The notes beneath the pieces are model-generated. The model was not told the DNA's origin, searched no databases, and was given only the letters and a program-made list of their open reading frames with translations. Position numbers and translations under genes: made by a program. Positions 51,115 to 61,055 of a DNA stretch of 64,000 nt are shown piece by piece. The DNA comes from DASVBE01 sp963770375 (GTDB lineage: Bacteria; Actinomycetota; Actinomycetes; Streptosporangiales; Streptosporangiaceae), in the NCBI GenBank assembly GCA_963770375.1, contig CAVYPM010000022.1:124001-188000 (forward strand), in the 5' to 3' direction. Each line of letters starts with the position of its first letter. Within the stretch, counting starts at the first letter, position 1.

Positions 51115-54100
51115 CCCGCAGCGCGGCGCAGGACGGCCCGGGCCAGGCCGGCCGTTACCCCGATCCTGCCCGCATCGCCAGCCCCCAGGACGCCGGCCGG
51201 GAACTGACCCTGGCCCGGATGCGCGCCGGGCTGACCGTGCGCGAGGTGGCCAAGCGGGCCGGGATCCCGGTCAGCACGGCCGGCGACTACTTCTCCGGCC
51301 GTCACCTGCCCCCGCCGACCCAGCCCGACCTGCTGCCCCGGCTGCTGCGGGCGTGCGGCATCAGCGCCGAGGCGGAACTGCAGGGCTGGGCCGACGCGGT
51401 GGCCGCTACCCGGCGGCCGCCCGGGCGGCGGGCGGCCGCGACCCGGCCGCCCTACCAGGGCCTGGCCAGCTTCCAGCCCGCCGACGCGCGGTGGTTCTTC
51501 GGCCGGACCGCGCTGACCGACCGGCTGGCGGCGATGGCTACCGCCGCGGGGGCCGATGGCCGGCCGCTGATGCTGGTCGGTGCGTCCGGCTCGGGCAAGT
51601 CGTCGCTGCTGCGCGCGGGCCTGATCCCCCGGCTGATCGGCCCGGACAGCACAGCCGGCGCGACGGGCGCGGATAGCGCGCACGGCACGGGCGGGGCCAG
51701 CGGCGCGGGCGGGCGACGCGGGCCGGTCCCGACGGCTGGCCCTGCTCACCCCGGGCCGGCGGCCGCTGGCCGCACTGGCCGGCCAGCTGGCCCAGCTGAC
51801 CTGGGGCGAGGCCGCGGGCGGGGAGGGCCAGCAGAGCGGGTCGTGGCTGGAGACCGCGCTGCGCGACGACCCGGCCGCGGCGGCCGGGCTGCTGCCGGTG
51901 CGGGACCCAGCCGAGCAGCCGGTGATCGTGGCCGACCAGTTCGAGGAGGTCTTCACCGACTGCCCGGACGAGGACGAGCGGCGGGCGTTCATCTGGTCGC
52001 TGTGCGCACTGTCAGGCCGCGCGGTGGTCGCGATCGCGCTGCGGGCCGACTTCTACGAGCACGCGCTGCGCTACCCGCAGCTGTCCGCCGCGCTGCAGGA
52101 CCGGCAGGTGGTGCTGGGCCCGATGTCGCCGTCCCAGGTCCGCTCGGCGATCCTGGGACCGGCCCGGCTGGCCGGGCTGACCGTGGCCGACGGGCTGGTC
52201 GAGCTGCTGCTGTCCGACCTGGCCCCGCGGGCCGCGAGCCGCAGCCTGGACGCGGACGCGCACGAGGCCGGCGCGCTGCCGCTGCTGTCGCACGCGCTGC
52301 TGGCCGCCTGGGAGCACAGCCACGGCGGGCGGCTGACCGTAGCGGACTACATGTCCAGCGGCGGCATCAAGGACGCGATCGCGCGGACCGCCGAGCGGGT
52401 GTACGCCGACCTGGACCCGGACCAGCGCGACCTGGCCCGGCAGCTGTTCCTGCGGCTGGTGCACGTGGCCGACGACGCGCCGGAGACCCGCAGCACGGTG
52501 CGGCTGGCCGACCTGCCCGGCGGCGGGCTGCCGGGCACGCCGGCCGGCGACCTGCTGGACCGGTTCGTCCGGGCCCGGCTGATCAGCACCGGCCCGGGCA
52601 CCGCGCAGTTCACCCACGACGCGCTGCTGACCGCGTGGCCGCGGCTGCGCGGGTGGATCGACGACAGCCACGAGGACCTGCGGATCCGGCGGCGGGTCAG
52701 CGAGGCGGCCCGGGCCTGGGCGCAGACCGGGCGGGACGACGCCGCGCTGCTGCGCGGCGGCCCGCTGGAGGCGGCCCTGGAGTGGGCCGACCGGGAAGGC
52801 GACCCGGCCAGCCTGAGCCCGCTGAACCGCGAGTTCATCGCGATGTCCCAGGACCAGGAGGACGTCCGCCGCGAGGCCGAGCGGCGCCGCACCCGGCGGC
52901 TGCACAACCTGGTCTCCGCGCTGTCCGCGCTGGTGCTGGTCGCGGCCGGCCTTGCGGTGTACGCGTTCCAGCAGCGGCACGCGGCCAGCGCCGCGCAGAG
53001 CAGCGCGATGGCGGCCAGCCAGGACGCGCAGCAGGCCAGGAACTACGCCAACTCCCGCGAGGTGGCGATCGAGGCCGCGCAGCAGCGCAAGCACAACGTG
53101 GCCCTGGCCGCGCAGCTCAGCCTGGCCGCGTTCCAGATCGCGCGGACCCCGCAGGCCCGGTCCAGCCTGCTGGACTCCACCGGCACGCCGGCCGCGGCCC
53201 AGATCACCGACTCCGGCGCGCAGATCTCCGCGGTCAGCCTCAGCCCGGACCGCACGGTGCTCGCGGTGGCCGCGGTGGACGGCTCGCTGAAGCTGTGGGA
53301 CGTGGCCAACCCCGGCCGGCCCGGCCCATCGGCCGGCCGCTGATCGGCCCGAACGCCGGGCTGCCGCTGCACGCCGCGGTGTTCAGCCCGGACGGGCGGC
53401 TGCTGGCCGTGGGCGGCGACGAAGGACTGGTCCGGATCTGGGACGTGACCAGCCCGGCCCGCCCGGTGGAGCGCCCGGCGCTGCGCGGGCCCCGGGCCGG
53501 GGTGGACACGCTGGCGATCAGCCGCCGCGGGCTGCTGGCCGTGGACGGCGCGGACAACCGGATCCGGCTGTGGGACATCCGCGGGCAGTACGGGGCCCGC
53601 CCCGCCGCGGTCGTGCCCGGGCCGCGCGGCCCGGCTCATGCGCTGGCCTTCAGCCCGGACGGCACGCTGCTGGCGGCGGCCGGCACCGGCCGGCCGGTGC
53701 AGCTGTGGCACGTGACCGACCCGGCCCACCCGGTCGCGGGCAGTGTCCCGGGGCCGGGGCCGTCCGCGCCGGTCAGGTCGGTTGCCTTCAGCCCCAACGG
53801 GCACCTGCTGGCCGCGGGTGACGCCAGCGGCCGGATCTGGCTGTGGCCGGTGACGAGGGCCGGCCAGGCGCGGCCCGGCGGCTCGCCGCTGTCCAGCGAT
53901 GACCACGCGGTCAACGCGGTCGCGTTCAGCCCGGACGGACGGTGGATCGCGGCCGGCGGGGACAGCCAGGCGGGGGTGTGGGACCTGGCCAGCCGGACGC
54001 TGACCGCCACGCTGCCGCACCCGCAGAAGGTCACGTCGCTGACCTGGGACGGCAGCAAGGAGCTGATCACCGGCGGCGGCGACGGCGTGGTCCGGGCGTG

Positions 54101-55141
54101 GGCGCTGCCCTCCCCCGTGCTGCTGACCGGCTCCCCGGTCAGCACGGTCGCGCTCAGCCGGCTGACCGGGCTGCTCGCGGCGGGCGGCGCCCAGCTGCAG
54201 CTGTGGGACCCGCGCACCCGCCAGCTGCTGGCCGCGCGGCCCGCGCCGGGCACCGGCCGGCAGGTCAGCGCGGTGGCGTTCGCACCGGACAGCCCGCTGC
54301 TGGCGGCCGGCTACGGCAACGGCACGTTCCGGCTGTGGGACGCGGACGGCCGCCTGGTGCCGGCGGGCAAGGCGAGTCCGCGCGTCCACGCTGAACCTGG
54401 TCGAGTCGATCGCGTTCAGCCCGGACGGCAAGGTGCTGGCCACCGGCGGGGACGACGGCACGCTGCGGCTGTGGGACGTGTCCGACCCGGCGCAGCCACG
54501 GCAGCTCGCGATCTTGCGTAATCCGGATCTGTCCATCGTGCTTGTCGGCGGCGTTCAGCCCGGACGGCACGGTCCTCGCCGCGGCCAGCTCCGACTACGT
54601 CACCCGGCTGTGGGACGTGTCCGACCCGCATCACCCGTACCGGTTCGGGCGGCCGCTGACCGGGCCGGCCAGCTACGCGTCGTCGGTCGCGTTCAGCCCG
54701 GACGGGCGGACGCTGGCGATCGGCAGCGCGGACCAGACCGTGCGGCTGTGGGACGTGTCCGTGCCGGGCCGGCCGCAGCGCCTGGGCAAGCCGCTGACCG
54801 GCCCGAACGGGTACGTGTCGTCGGTCGCGTTCAGCCCGGACTCGGGCGTGCTGGCGGCCGGGGTGACCGACGGCACGGTCTGGATGTGGAGCGTGCGCAC
54901 CCCGGCCCGGCCGTCGCTGCTGGCGACGTTGTCCGGCCCGGCTCACCAGGTCGACTCGATCGCGTTCAGCGCCAACGGCGGGACGCTGGCCGCGGGCAGC
55001 GCGGACGGCACGATCCGGCTCTGGCAGACCACGCCGCAGGCCGCGGAGCAGCTGGTGTGCGCGATGGCCGGGCAGCCGATGTCGGCCGCGCAGTGGGCCA
55101 GCTACCTGCCCGGGGTCAGCTACCACCCGCCCTGCCGCTAG
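51111..55141 (+). pseudogene. giant HTH-STAND NTPase-WD40 protein, four frame breaks
   Basis: One gene of about 1340 codons when frames are joined. Residues 24-70: XRE-like helix-turn-helix (MRAGLTVREVAKRAGIPVST). Then PYQGLASFQPADARWFFGRT and Walker A GASGSGKSSLLRAGL near residue 158; Walker B VIVADQFEEVF; an nSTAND1-type helical region; one transmembrane helix (LVSALSALVLVAAGLAVYAF) near 52915-52970; and 14 WD40 repeats (VAFSPDGRTLAIGSADQTVR, then LWDV), enough for two seven-bladed propellers. The frame changes at about 51700-51716, 53325-53335, 54370-54380 and 54540; each side continues the same domain, so few or no residues are lost. ATG with GGGGAG upstream. Such proteins are sensors or signalling hubs; partner unknown. 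Confidence 0.88.
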
Positions 55142-55166
55142 GGCCCTTCCGCCCCGGGTTACGGTG

Positions 55167-55862
55167 ATGTGCGTGACCGGTGACGAGGATGCGCGGGCGG
55201 CCAGCCTGCGGGCCGCGCAGGCCAAGGCGGCCGAGCTGTTCGACGCCGTGGGCCGCCGGGGCCTGATCGCCCCCGGCGTCACCGAGCGGCAGGCCAGCGA
55301 CGCGGTCAGGGACCTGGCCGCGGAGATGTTCGGGATCCGCCGGTACTGGCACAAGCGTGTCGTCCGGGCCGGCCCCAACACCCTGCAGCCGTACCGGCAG
55401 AACCCGCCGGACCGGGTGATCGAGGCCGACGACATCGTGTTCGCCGACTTCGGGCCGATCTTCGAGGAGTGGGAGGCCGACTTCGGCCGGACGTTCGTGC
55501 TCGGCGACGACCCGGTCAAGCACCGGCTCGCGGCCGACCTGCCGGTGGCGTTCGCAGCCGGGCGGGCGTACTTCGAGTCGCACCCGGGCATCAGCGGCGA
55601 GGAGCTGTTCGCTTACGTGCGCGGGCTGGCCGCCGAGGCCGGCTGGGAGTACGGCGGCCCGCACGCCGGGCACCTGGTCGGCGAGTTCCCGCACGAGAAG
55701 ATCAACGGGGACGAGATCGAGTCGTACATCGCGCCGGGCAGCACGGAGCCGATGCGGCGCACCGACCGTACGGGCCGGGACTGCCACTGGATCCTGGAGA
55801 TCCACTTCGTGGACCGTGACCGCCAGATCGGCGGCTTCCACGAGGAGCTGCTCGACCTGTAG
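55167..55862 (+). CDS. M24-family (Xaa-Pro peptidase-like) protein
   Basis: 231 aa with the pita-bread fold of metallopeptidase family M24. Candidate metal ligands are in order: Asp in VFADFGPIFEEW, Asp in EADFGRTF, His in GGPHAGHLVGEFPHE, Glu in ILEIHF and Glu in GGFHEELL. There is no N-terminal creatinase domain, so it resembles single-domain enzymes of unknown substrate. The start region has ATG and GTG 6 nt apart with no Shine-Dalgarno, and TTACGGT just before, so a leaderless message is possible. Confidence 0.85.
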   Translation: MCVTGDEDARAASLRAAQAKAAELFDAVGRRGLIAPGVTERQASDAVRDLAAEMFGIRRYWHKRVVRAGPNTLQPYRQNPPDRVIEADDIVFADFGPIFEEWEADFGRTFVLGDDPVKHRLAADLPVAFAAGRAYFESHPGISGEELFAYVRGLAAEAGWEYGGPHAGHLVGEFPHEKINGDEIESYIAPGSTEPMRRTDRTGRDCHWILEIHFVDRDRQIGGFHEELLDL

Positions 55863-55870
55863 ATCCGTAT

Positions 55871-55915
55871 CCGGAATATCCTGACTCGGAATATCTGTGC
55901 CGCTATGCTGGCTCA
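55871..55915 (+). promoter_or_regulatory. leaderless promoter and possible operator of the marR-VOC unit
   Basis: CTGACT (55881-55886), a 17-bp spacer and TATGCT (55904-55909) form a good promoter. The ATG at 55916 is only 6 nt past the -10 box, so transcription should start at or next to the ATG. CGGAATATC occurs twice (55872 and 55887), flanking the -35 box, a likely binding site for the MarR product. Confidence 0.6.
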
Positions 55916-56407
55916 ATGGACGCTGCGCGTGACCTTGGCACGCCGGGCAGCCCTGGGGCCCCGCTGGCGACGGAGGCGGTGCTGGCGGTCCTCCGGACCA
56001 GCTCGTGGCTGCTGGCCGAGCTGCAGCCGGTGTTCACCGCGCAGGGCATCAGCGCGACCAGGTTCGACGCGCTGGAGGTCATCGCCCGGTGCGGCACCGG
56101 GGTCAGGCCCGCCGAGCTGCGCGACCGGCTGCACCTTCCCGCGCAGACCGTCACCGGCGTGCTCGATCAGCTGGAAGCGGCCGGCCTGGTGCGCCGGTCC
56201 CGGCATCCGGCCGACCGGCGGAGCATCCTGGTGTCGGCGACCGACGCCGGGCGGGCTGTCCTGGACCGGATCTGCCCGCCGCTCATCGAGATCGAGGAGG
56301 ACTGCCTGGCCGCGCTCAGCCCGGCCGAGCAGCAGCAGCTGGCTGGCCTGCTGGGCCGGGTCCAGGACCGGATCGCCCGCCGCCGGGCGGCCAGGAACGG
56401 GAGCTGA
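55916..56407 (+). CDS. MarR-family transcriptional regulator
   Basis: 163 aa winged-helix protein. The DNA-binding part is VRPAELRDRLHLPAQTVTGV with LEAAGLVRRSRHPADRRSIL (wing) and VSATDAGRAVLDRI; flanking helices make the dimer. MarR proteins usually repress their own promoter and release on binding small aromatic ligands. Its promoter carries two CGGAATATC copies. The VOC gene follows after 4 bp, so that is the probable target operon. Confidence 0.93.
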   Translation: MDAARDLGTPGSPGAPLATEAVLAVLRTSSWLLAELQPVFTAQGISATRFDALEVIARCGTGVRPAELRDRLHLPAQTVTGVLDQLEAAGLVRRSRHPADRRSILVSATDAGRAVLDRICPPLIEIEEDCLAALSPAEQQQLAGLLGRVQDRIARRRAARNGS

Positions 56408-56411
56408 CGCG

Positions 56412-56819
56412 ATGGACTGGAAGCTGGAAGTTGTGGTCGTCCCGGTGCGCGACGTGGACGCGGCCAAGGAGTTCTACCTCAGCAAGCTGGGTTTCCGGCT
56501 GGACGCCGACACCCAGCCCAGCCCGTCGCTGCGGGTGGTGCACATGACCCCGCCCGGGTCGGCCTGCTCGGTGGTGATCGGCCCGGTGCTGATCACCGGG
56601 ACGGAGGAGCAGCGGGCCGCCCCGTCGCTGCAGCTGGTCGTGACCGACCTGGAAGCGGCCCGCGCCGAGCTGACCAGCCGGGGCGCGGCCGTGTCGGACA
56701 TCCAGGTTCTCGACCCCAGGGACGGCGGCCGGTTCGTGTTCTTCAGCGACCCGGACGGCAATAACTGGGCCGTTCAGGAAGTGAAGGACCGGGTCGGCGC
56801 TGTGCTAGCCGCTCGCTGA
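56412..56819 (+). CDS. VOC/glyoxalase superfamily protein
   Basis: 135 aa. Beta-alpha-beta-beta-beta halves: LEVVVVPVRDVDAAKEFYLS and LQLVVTDLEAARAELTSRGA, ending with FVFFSDPDGNNWAVQEV. Metal-site residues (Glu near the C-terminus) are plausible but not proven. Probably detoxifies or binds a small molecule sensed by the upstream MarR protein. Confidence 0.92.
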   Translation: MDWKLEVVVVPVRDVDAAKEFYLSKLGFRLDADTQPSPSLRVVHMTPPGSACSVVIGPVLITGTEEQRAAPSLQLVVTDLEAARAELTSRGAAVSDIQVLDPRDGGRFVFFSDPDGNNWAVQEVKDRVGAVLAAR

Positions 56820-56857
56820 GGGCCGCCATGAGCCAGTACTGCTGGCTCCGCCGGCGG

Positions 56858-57505
56858 TTACCGGCGCGAGGGGTCCAGCTGGCTGGGGCCGACGTGCTGG
56901 TCCAGCCAGGCCTGCAGGGGCTCGGTGGCGAGCAGGAAGTCGACCACCCGGGTCTCGGCCGCGGAGGTGGACATCCAGGCGGCCACCGGCCACTGCCGCC
57001 AGCCGATCAGGCCCTTCAGCCGGAGCAGGCCGATCCGCGGGTGGTCCCTGTCGAACCCGCGCGGTGCGGTCTTCAGCTGGTCGTGCGCGGTGATCTCGAT
57101 CCCGGCGGCCTGGGCCTCGCTGGTGAGCCGGACCACCTCGGACCCGGCCGGGTCGGTGTCCACCGCCCGGCGGTATCGCTCGAGCTGGTCGGGGGCCATC
57201 ATGTACATGCCGCGCCCGGCGGCCAGGCCGGCCGCGGAGAACTGGATGTAGCCCCCGCCGGACAGGGTGGCCCCGATCGCGGTCTTGTACGGGGACTTGT
57301 CGGCGCTGAACCTGACGTCACGGTTGGGCCGGAAGATCCGGCCCGGACCGAACCGGCCGGACAGTTCCTCCAGCAGTTCCTCCATCGGGCGGAGCACGGC
57401 CTCGGAGTAGACCGCCTTGTGGGCGTGCCAGTACTCGCGGGAATTGTCCTCTTCCAGGCCGTCGTAGAACTCGACGGCCTGCGCGGGCCAGCCGTTGAAC
57501 GCCAT
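56858..57505 (-). CDS. DUF2461 domain protein
   Basis: 215 aa. Family signature: AVEFYDGLEEDNSREYWHAH near the N-terminus, then LSGRFGPGRIFRPNRDVRFS and ADKSPYKTAIGA. The function of DUF2461 is unknown. The ATG at 57505 fits the family start; longer readings into the upstream gene are antisense artefacts. Transcribed divergently from the SnoaL-like gene with 87 bp between. Confidence 0.92.
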   Translation of the reverse strand: MAFNGWPAQAVEFYDGLEEDNSREYWHAHKAVYSEAVLRPMEELLEELSGRFGPGRIFRPNRDVRFSADKSPYKTAIGATLSGGGYIQFSAAGLAAGRGMYMMAPDQLERYRRAVDTDPAGSEVVRLTSEAQAAGIEITAHDQLKTAPRGFDRDHPRIGLLRLKGLIGWRQWPVAAWMSTSAAETRVVDFLLATEPLQAWLDQHVGPSQLDPSRR

Positions 57506-57592
57506 CTGCCGATCGTAGTAGCCGTGCGCGGGGGGCCGGGCCTGGCCTACTGTCATCCCGAAGCGGTCAGAGCGGCCCGGTGGGGAGCGGAC

Positions 57593-57985
57593 ATGACCAG
57601 GGAAGACGTAGCCCGCTGGATAACCGGGTACGAACGGGCCTGGCGCGCGCCGGGCACCGAGGCACTGGGGGATCTGTTCACCAGGGACGCGGCTTACCGG
57701 CCGGGCCCGTACGAGGACTGGGTCACCGGTCTGGCCGCGATCGAGGTCATGTGGGACGCCGAGCGCGACGGCCCGGACGAGGCCTTCCTGATGACCAGCG
57801 AGGTCCTGGCGGTGGACGGGGCGACCGCGGTGGCCCGGGTCGAGGTCTGGTACGGCGACCCGGGCGAGCAGGAGTACCGGGACCTGTGGGTCATGCGGTT
57901 CGCCGCGGACGGGCTCTGCGAGTCGTTCGAGGAATGGCCGTTCTGGCCCGAGCAGTCCACGGTGGCGTCCGGCGACGACAGCTGA
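57593..57985 (+). CDS. SnoaL-like/NTF2-fold protein
   Basis: 130 aa cone-shaped alpha+beta fold: MTREDVARWITGYERAWRAP, GDLFTRDAAYRPGPYEDWVT and DLWVMRFAADGLCESFEEWP. Typical of polyketide-cyclase-like or general ligand-binding proteins; no catalytic set is firm. RBS GGGGAG. RidA follows after 10 bp, probably co-transcribed. Confidence 0.88.
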   Translation: MTREDVARWITGYERAWRAPGTEALGDLFTRDAAYRPGPYEDWVTGLAAIEVMWDAERDGPDEAFLMTSEVLAVDGATAVARVEVWYGDPGEQEYRDLWVMRFAADGLCESFEEWPFWPEQSTVASGDDS

Positions 57986-57995
57986 GGGGCAGACC

Positions 57996-58394
57996 ATGAC
58001 CATCAAGCGAACCAGCGCGGGCGCGGGCCTGCCGGCCGGGTTCCCGTTCAGCCTGGCCAGCGCGGCCAACGGCATCGTGTACATCAGCGGGATGCCCGCG
58101 CTCGGCGCGGACGGGAAGTTCGCCCCTGGCACGTTCGCCGAGGAGGCGGGGCGGGCCTGGGCGAGTGTCCTGGCCATCGCCGCGGCGAGCGGCTGCGGTC
58201 CCGGGGACCTGCTGTTCGTGCAGGTGCTGCTGGCCGACATCGGCGACTACGCCGAGCTGAACCAGTGGTGGCAGGCCCAGTTCCCGGACCCGGCCCGGGC
58301 GCCGGCGCGGCTGACCTTCCAGGCCGGCGCGCTGCCGTTCGGCGCCAAGGTCGAGTTCCAGGCGGTGGCGGCCACGCCAGAGCCGGGCCGCTGA
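57996..58394 (+). CDS. RidA/YjgF family protein
   Basis: 132 aa trimeric fold. NGIVYISGMPALGADGKFAP, then RAWASVLAIAAASGCGPGDL and LTFQAGALPFGAKVEFQAVA. RidA enzymes hydrolyse reactive enamine/imine intermediates; the substrate-binding Arg expected just before the LTFQAGALP strand is present (APARLTF). It ends in a strong terminator. Confidence 0.9.
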   Translation: MTIKRTSAGAGLPAGFPFSLASAANGIVYISGMPALGADGKFAPGTFAEEAGRAWASVLAIAAASGCGPGDLLFVQVLLADIGDYAELNQWWQAQFPDPARAPARLTFQAGALPFGAKVEFQAVAATPEPGR

Positions 58395-58420
58395 CATGCC
58401 CCGCACGCCGGCCGGCCGGC

Positions 58421-58452
58421 GTGCCGGGGACCGGGGCCCGCGCCCCCGGCAC
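58421..58452 (+). terminator. intrinsic-type terminator after ridA
   Basis: A 9-bp stem GTGCCGGGG / CCCCGGCAC with a 14-nt loop, followed at once by CGTATAAATAACAAA, an AT-rich tail rare in this DNA. It lies 27 bp past the ridA stop. Confidence 0.65.
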
Positions 58453-58502
58453 CGTATAAATAACAAATCGATCCTGGGCGGGGCGGGGCCTAGCCTGTGC
58501 CG

Positions 58503-59279
58503 GTGAGCACGGCGCGGCTGATCCTTATCGACGGCATGATCGGTGCGGGGAAGTCGACTCTCGCGCGGGACCTGGAGACCTGGCTGACCGGCCGGGACGA
58601 GAAGGCGCAGGCCTACAACGAATTCGCGGACGACCACCCGATCCGCACCCAGGCGATCGACCGGCTGCGGGTCGCGTTCGCCGGCGGGCTCGACCCGGCC
58701 GCGTCGGCGGCGGCCGCCGCGGAGCCGGCCGACTTCTCCGGCGGCCCGGGCGGCTACCCGCCGGGGCAGTGGCGCGCGCTGGCGCAGCGCTGCCTGAGCG
58801 GCCCGGAGACGGTCATCCTGGAGAGCACGTTCCTGCAGAACTCGGTGCTGCCCGCGTTCACCGGCGGCGCGCCGGCTGACGAGGTGACCGGCCTGTTCAG
58901 CGCGATCGAGGAGGAGGCCGCGGCGGCCGCGCCGTTCCTGGTCTACCTGCGGCCGTCGGACATCGCGGCCGCGATTGCCGAGGTGCACCGGGACCGGGGC
59001 GAAGCGTGGGCCGCGCAGAACATCGCCTGGGTGCGGGCCCGGCCGTGGGCCGCCGGGCGGGACCTGCACGGCCGCGAGGCGGTCATCCAGCTGTACCGGG
59101 AGTGGGAGCAGGTCGTCGACGCCCTGTTCGCCCGGCACCCGTTCGGCAAGATCATGGTGGTCGACCCGCAGCAGGACCGGGCCGCGGCGCTGCGTCTGGT
59201 CCAGGCGGCGCTGCGGCCCGAGGGCGGGCGGGAGCGCGGGCCCGTGCCTAGCTCCACCGGGCCTACGTCCACCGGATGA
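58503..59279 (+). CDS. P-loop kinase-like protein
   Basis: 258 aa. Walker A LIDGMIGAGKSTLARDLETW at the N-terminus; further conserved points are VILESTFLQNSVLPAF and FLVYLRPSDIAAAIAEVHRD. It resembles nucleoside-kinase or zeta-toxin-like P-loop proteins, but the substrate is unknown. Two GTG starts are possible (58497, 58503). TAGCCT lies 6 bp before the second, so a leaderless start at 58503 is preferred. Its 3' end overlaps the convergent ABC permease gene by 17 bp. Confidence 0.8.
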   Translation: MSTARLILIDGMIGAGKSTLARDLETWLTGRDEKAQAYNEFADDHPIRTQAIDRLRVAFAGGLDPAASAAAAAEPADFSGGPGGYPPGQWRALAQRCLSGPETVILESTFLQNSVLPAFTGGAPADEVTGLFSAIEEEAAAAAPFLVYLRPSDIAAAIAEVHRDRGEAWAAQNIAWVRARPWAAGRDLHGREAVIQLYREWEQVVDALFARHPFGKIMVVDPQQDRAAALRLVQAALRPEGGRERGPVPSSTGPTSTG

Positions 59280-60000
59280 GGATCTCCTCGCGCCGGAAGG
59301 TGGCCCGGGCGGCCGCGAACAGCATGACGTCGAGGACCGCCAGCGCGCCCGCGATCACGGCCAGCGTAGGCCGGTCCAGGGTCACGGCGCCGATCTGGGC
59401 CGCCACGTAGACGCCGGCGAAGGGCAGCACGGACAGGGTGGCCAGCTGGTGCACCGGGCGGACGTCGCTGAGCCGGGACGAGATCAGCACGCTGTACTCC
59501 ACGCCAAAGACCGCGGCGAGAGGCGCCACCAGGCCCACAATCAGCATCGCGGTCGCGTTCGGGAAGTAGAGCCGCCCGAGCTCGCCTCTGGTCAGCTCGT
59601 CGCACAGGGCCATGAACAGCACGGACGCGGCCCACACAGCGGCGATCGGGGGCAGGAACGCGGCCAGGCCCTTGCCCGCCAGCACCTCGCCGTCGGTGAC
59701 CGGGGTGGCCAGCAACGGCTCCAGGCTGCGCTCGATCTTCTCGCCGACCAGGCTGTAGGAGGCGATCGCGGTGGGCAGCAGCGCGGCGATGATGACGAAG
59801 TAGAACGTGAAAGCATCCAGCACCCGGGGCAGGAGCACGGCCGGCACGCCCTGGTGCCCGGCGCCGGTGAACCGGGCCAGCAGCGGCGGCCCGATGGCGA
59901 TGACCAGCGGGAAGATCACCAGGGACAGCCGGGCGCTGCGCTTGGTGATCGTGATGCGCAGGTCCTTGGCGGCGATCGTGGCCACGTTGCGTGCGCTCAT
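59263..60000 (-). CDS. ABC-2 type transporter permease
   Basis: 245 aa with about six membrane helices (LVIFPLVIAIGPPLLA, FYFVIIAALLPTAIASYSLV, VWAASVLFMALCDEL, AMLIVGLVAPLAAVFGV). KIERSLEPLLATPVTDGEVL is the signature of the NatB/CcmB-like ABC-2 family. Works with the ATPase upstream; its ATG overlaps that gene's stop (ATGA). Probably exports a small molecule or ion; substrate unknown. Confidence 0.92.
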   Translation of the reverse strand: MSARNVATIAAKDLRITITKRSARLSLVIFPLVIAIGPPLLARFTGAGHQGVPAVLLPRVLDAFTFYFVIIAALLPTAIASYSLVGEKIERSLEPLLATPVTDGEVLAGKGLAAFLPPIAAVWAASVLFMALCDELTRGELGRLYFPNATAMLIVGLVAPLAAVFGVEYSVLISSRLSDVRPVHQLATLSVLPFAGVYVAAQIGAVTLDRPTLAVIAGALAVLDVMLFAAARATFRREEILIRWT

Positions 60001-61004
60001 TGCGGGCCTCCTGGCTTCGTGCCTTCGAGCTGCGTTCCTTCGAGCTGAGTGACTCTGGGTTCCGTGCTTCCTGCGCCTCCGAGCAGCGTCAGGTAGGCCT
60101 CCTCCAGCGAGGTGGTGGCCTCGGTGACGAACCGGATCCGGCCGCCCGCCGCGACGATGGCCGCCACCAGCGCCGGGTTGTCCCGGCCGGGGTCGCCGAC
60201 CGGGACCGCGACGGTGCCGCCGCCGCTGGTGGCGCCGCTGGTGACCTCGACCGGCCCGGCCGCGACCGCCCGGGCCGCCGTCACCACCGCGTCGGTCACC
60301 TCGGCGAGCTGCACCCGCGTCACGTGGCCGGGCCGGCCGGCGCGCAGCTCCGACGGCGGCCCGGCCGCGAGCAGCCGGGTGTGCAGGACGCCGACCCGGT
60401 CGCAGATCCGGTCCGCCTCGTCCAGCAGGTGGGTGCTGAGCAGGATCGTCCGCCGTTCCCGGCGGAGCTCGAGCAGGAAGTCGCGGACGGTCTTGGCGCC
60501 CTCCGGGTCGAGGTTCGCGGTCGGCTCGTCCAGGAACAGCACCGGCGGGTCGTGGATCAGCGCGCGGGCGATGGCCAGCCGCTGCCGCATGCCCTTGGAG
60601 AACGTGCGGGCCGGCGCGTCCCGCCGGTCCCACAGGCCCAGCAGGGTCAGCAGCTTCTCGGTGCGGTCCGCACGCAGCGCGGCGGGAACCTGGTAGAGGC
60701 GGCCGTAGAAGTCCAGGGTGCGGGCCGCGGACAGGTCCGGGTAGAGCCCCGGTTCCTCCGGCAGGAGGCCGATCGCGCCGCGCAGCTTCCTGGCGTCGTC
60801 CGGGTCGCTGAGCCGGAAGCCCGCCACGGTGGCGTCGCCGGAGGTGCGGCCGATCAGGCCGGACAGCATCCGGACCGTGGTGGTCTTGCCGGCGCCGTTC
60901 GGGCCGAGCAGCCCGAACACCTCGCCCTCGGCGATCGTGAGGGTCAGCCGGTCGACGGCGGTGGTGCTCCCGAACGTCCGGGTCAGCTCCTGGGTTTCGA
61001 TCAT
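59997..61004 (-). CDS. ABC transporter ATP-binding protein
   Basis: 335 aa from an ATG with GGAGG at 6-10 nt. Walker A LLGPNGAGKTTTVRMLSG, signature FSKGMRQRLAIARAL, Walker B VLFLDEPTANLD and switch His in LLSTHLLDEADRI. After residue 230 is an extra domain with VAVPVGDPGRDNPAL, as in DrrA/NatA-type proteins. The last residues repeat LEGTQLEGT. Pairs with the permease; transcribed away from the SPFH gene. Confidence 0.95.
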   Translation of the reverse strand: MIETQELTRTFGSTTAVDRLTLTIAEGEVFGLLGPNGAGKTTTVRMLSGLIGRTSGDATVAGFRLSDPDDARKLRGAIGLLPEEPGLYPDLSAARTLDFYGRLYQVPAALRADRTEKLLTLLGLWDRRDAPARTFSKGMRQRLAIARALIHDPPVLFLDEPTANLDPEGAKTVRDFLLELRRERRTILLSTHLLDEADRICDRVGVLHTRLLAAGPPSELRAGRPGHVTRVQLAEVTDAVVTAARAVAAGPVEVTSGATSGGGTVAVPVGDPGRDNPALVAAIVAAGGRIRFVTEATTSLEEAYLTLLGGAGSTEPRVTQLEGTQLEGTKPGGPQ

Positions 61005-61025
61005 GGCGTCCTCCGCCCCGTGTTG

Positions 61026-61055
61026 GCCAGCACCGTGTTTGCCAGCACCGTGTTT
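61026..61055. repeat. two tandem 15-bp repeats before the ABC operon
   Basis: GCCAGCACCGTGTTT occurs twice in tandem, with degenerate copies on each side. They lie between the ABC ATPase ATG and the palindrome below. They could be binding sites or simply slippage repeats. Confidence 0.6.
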
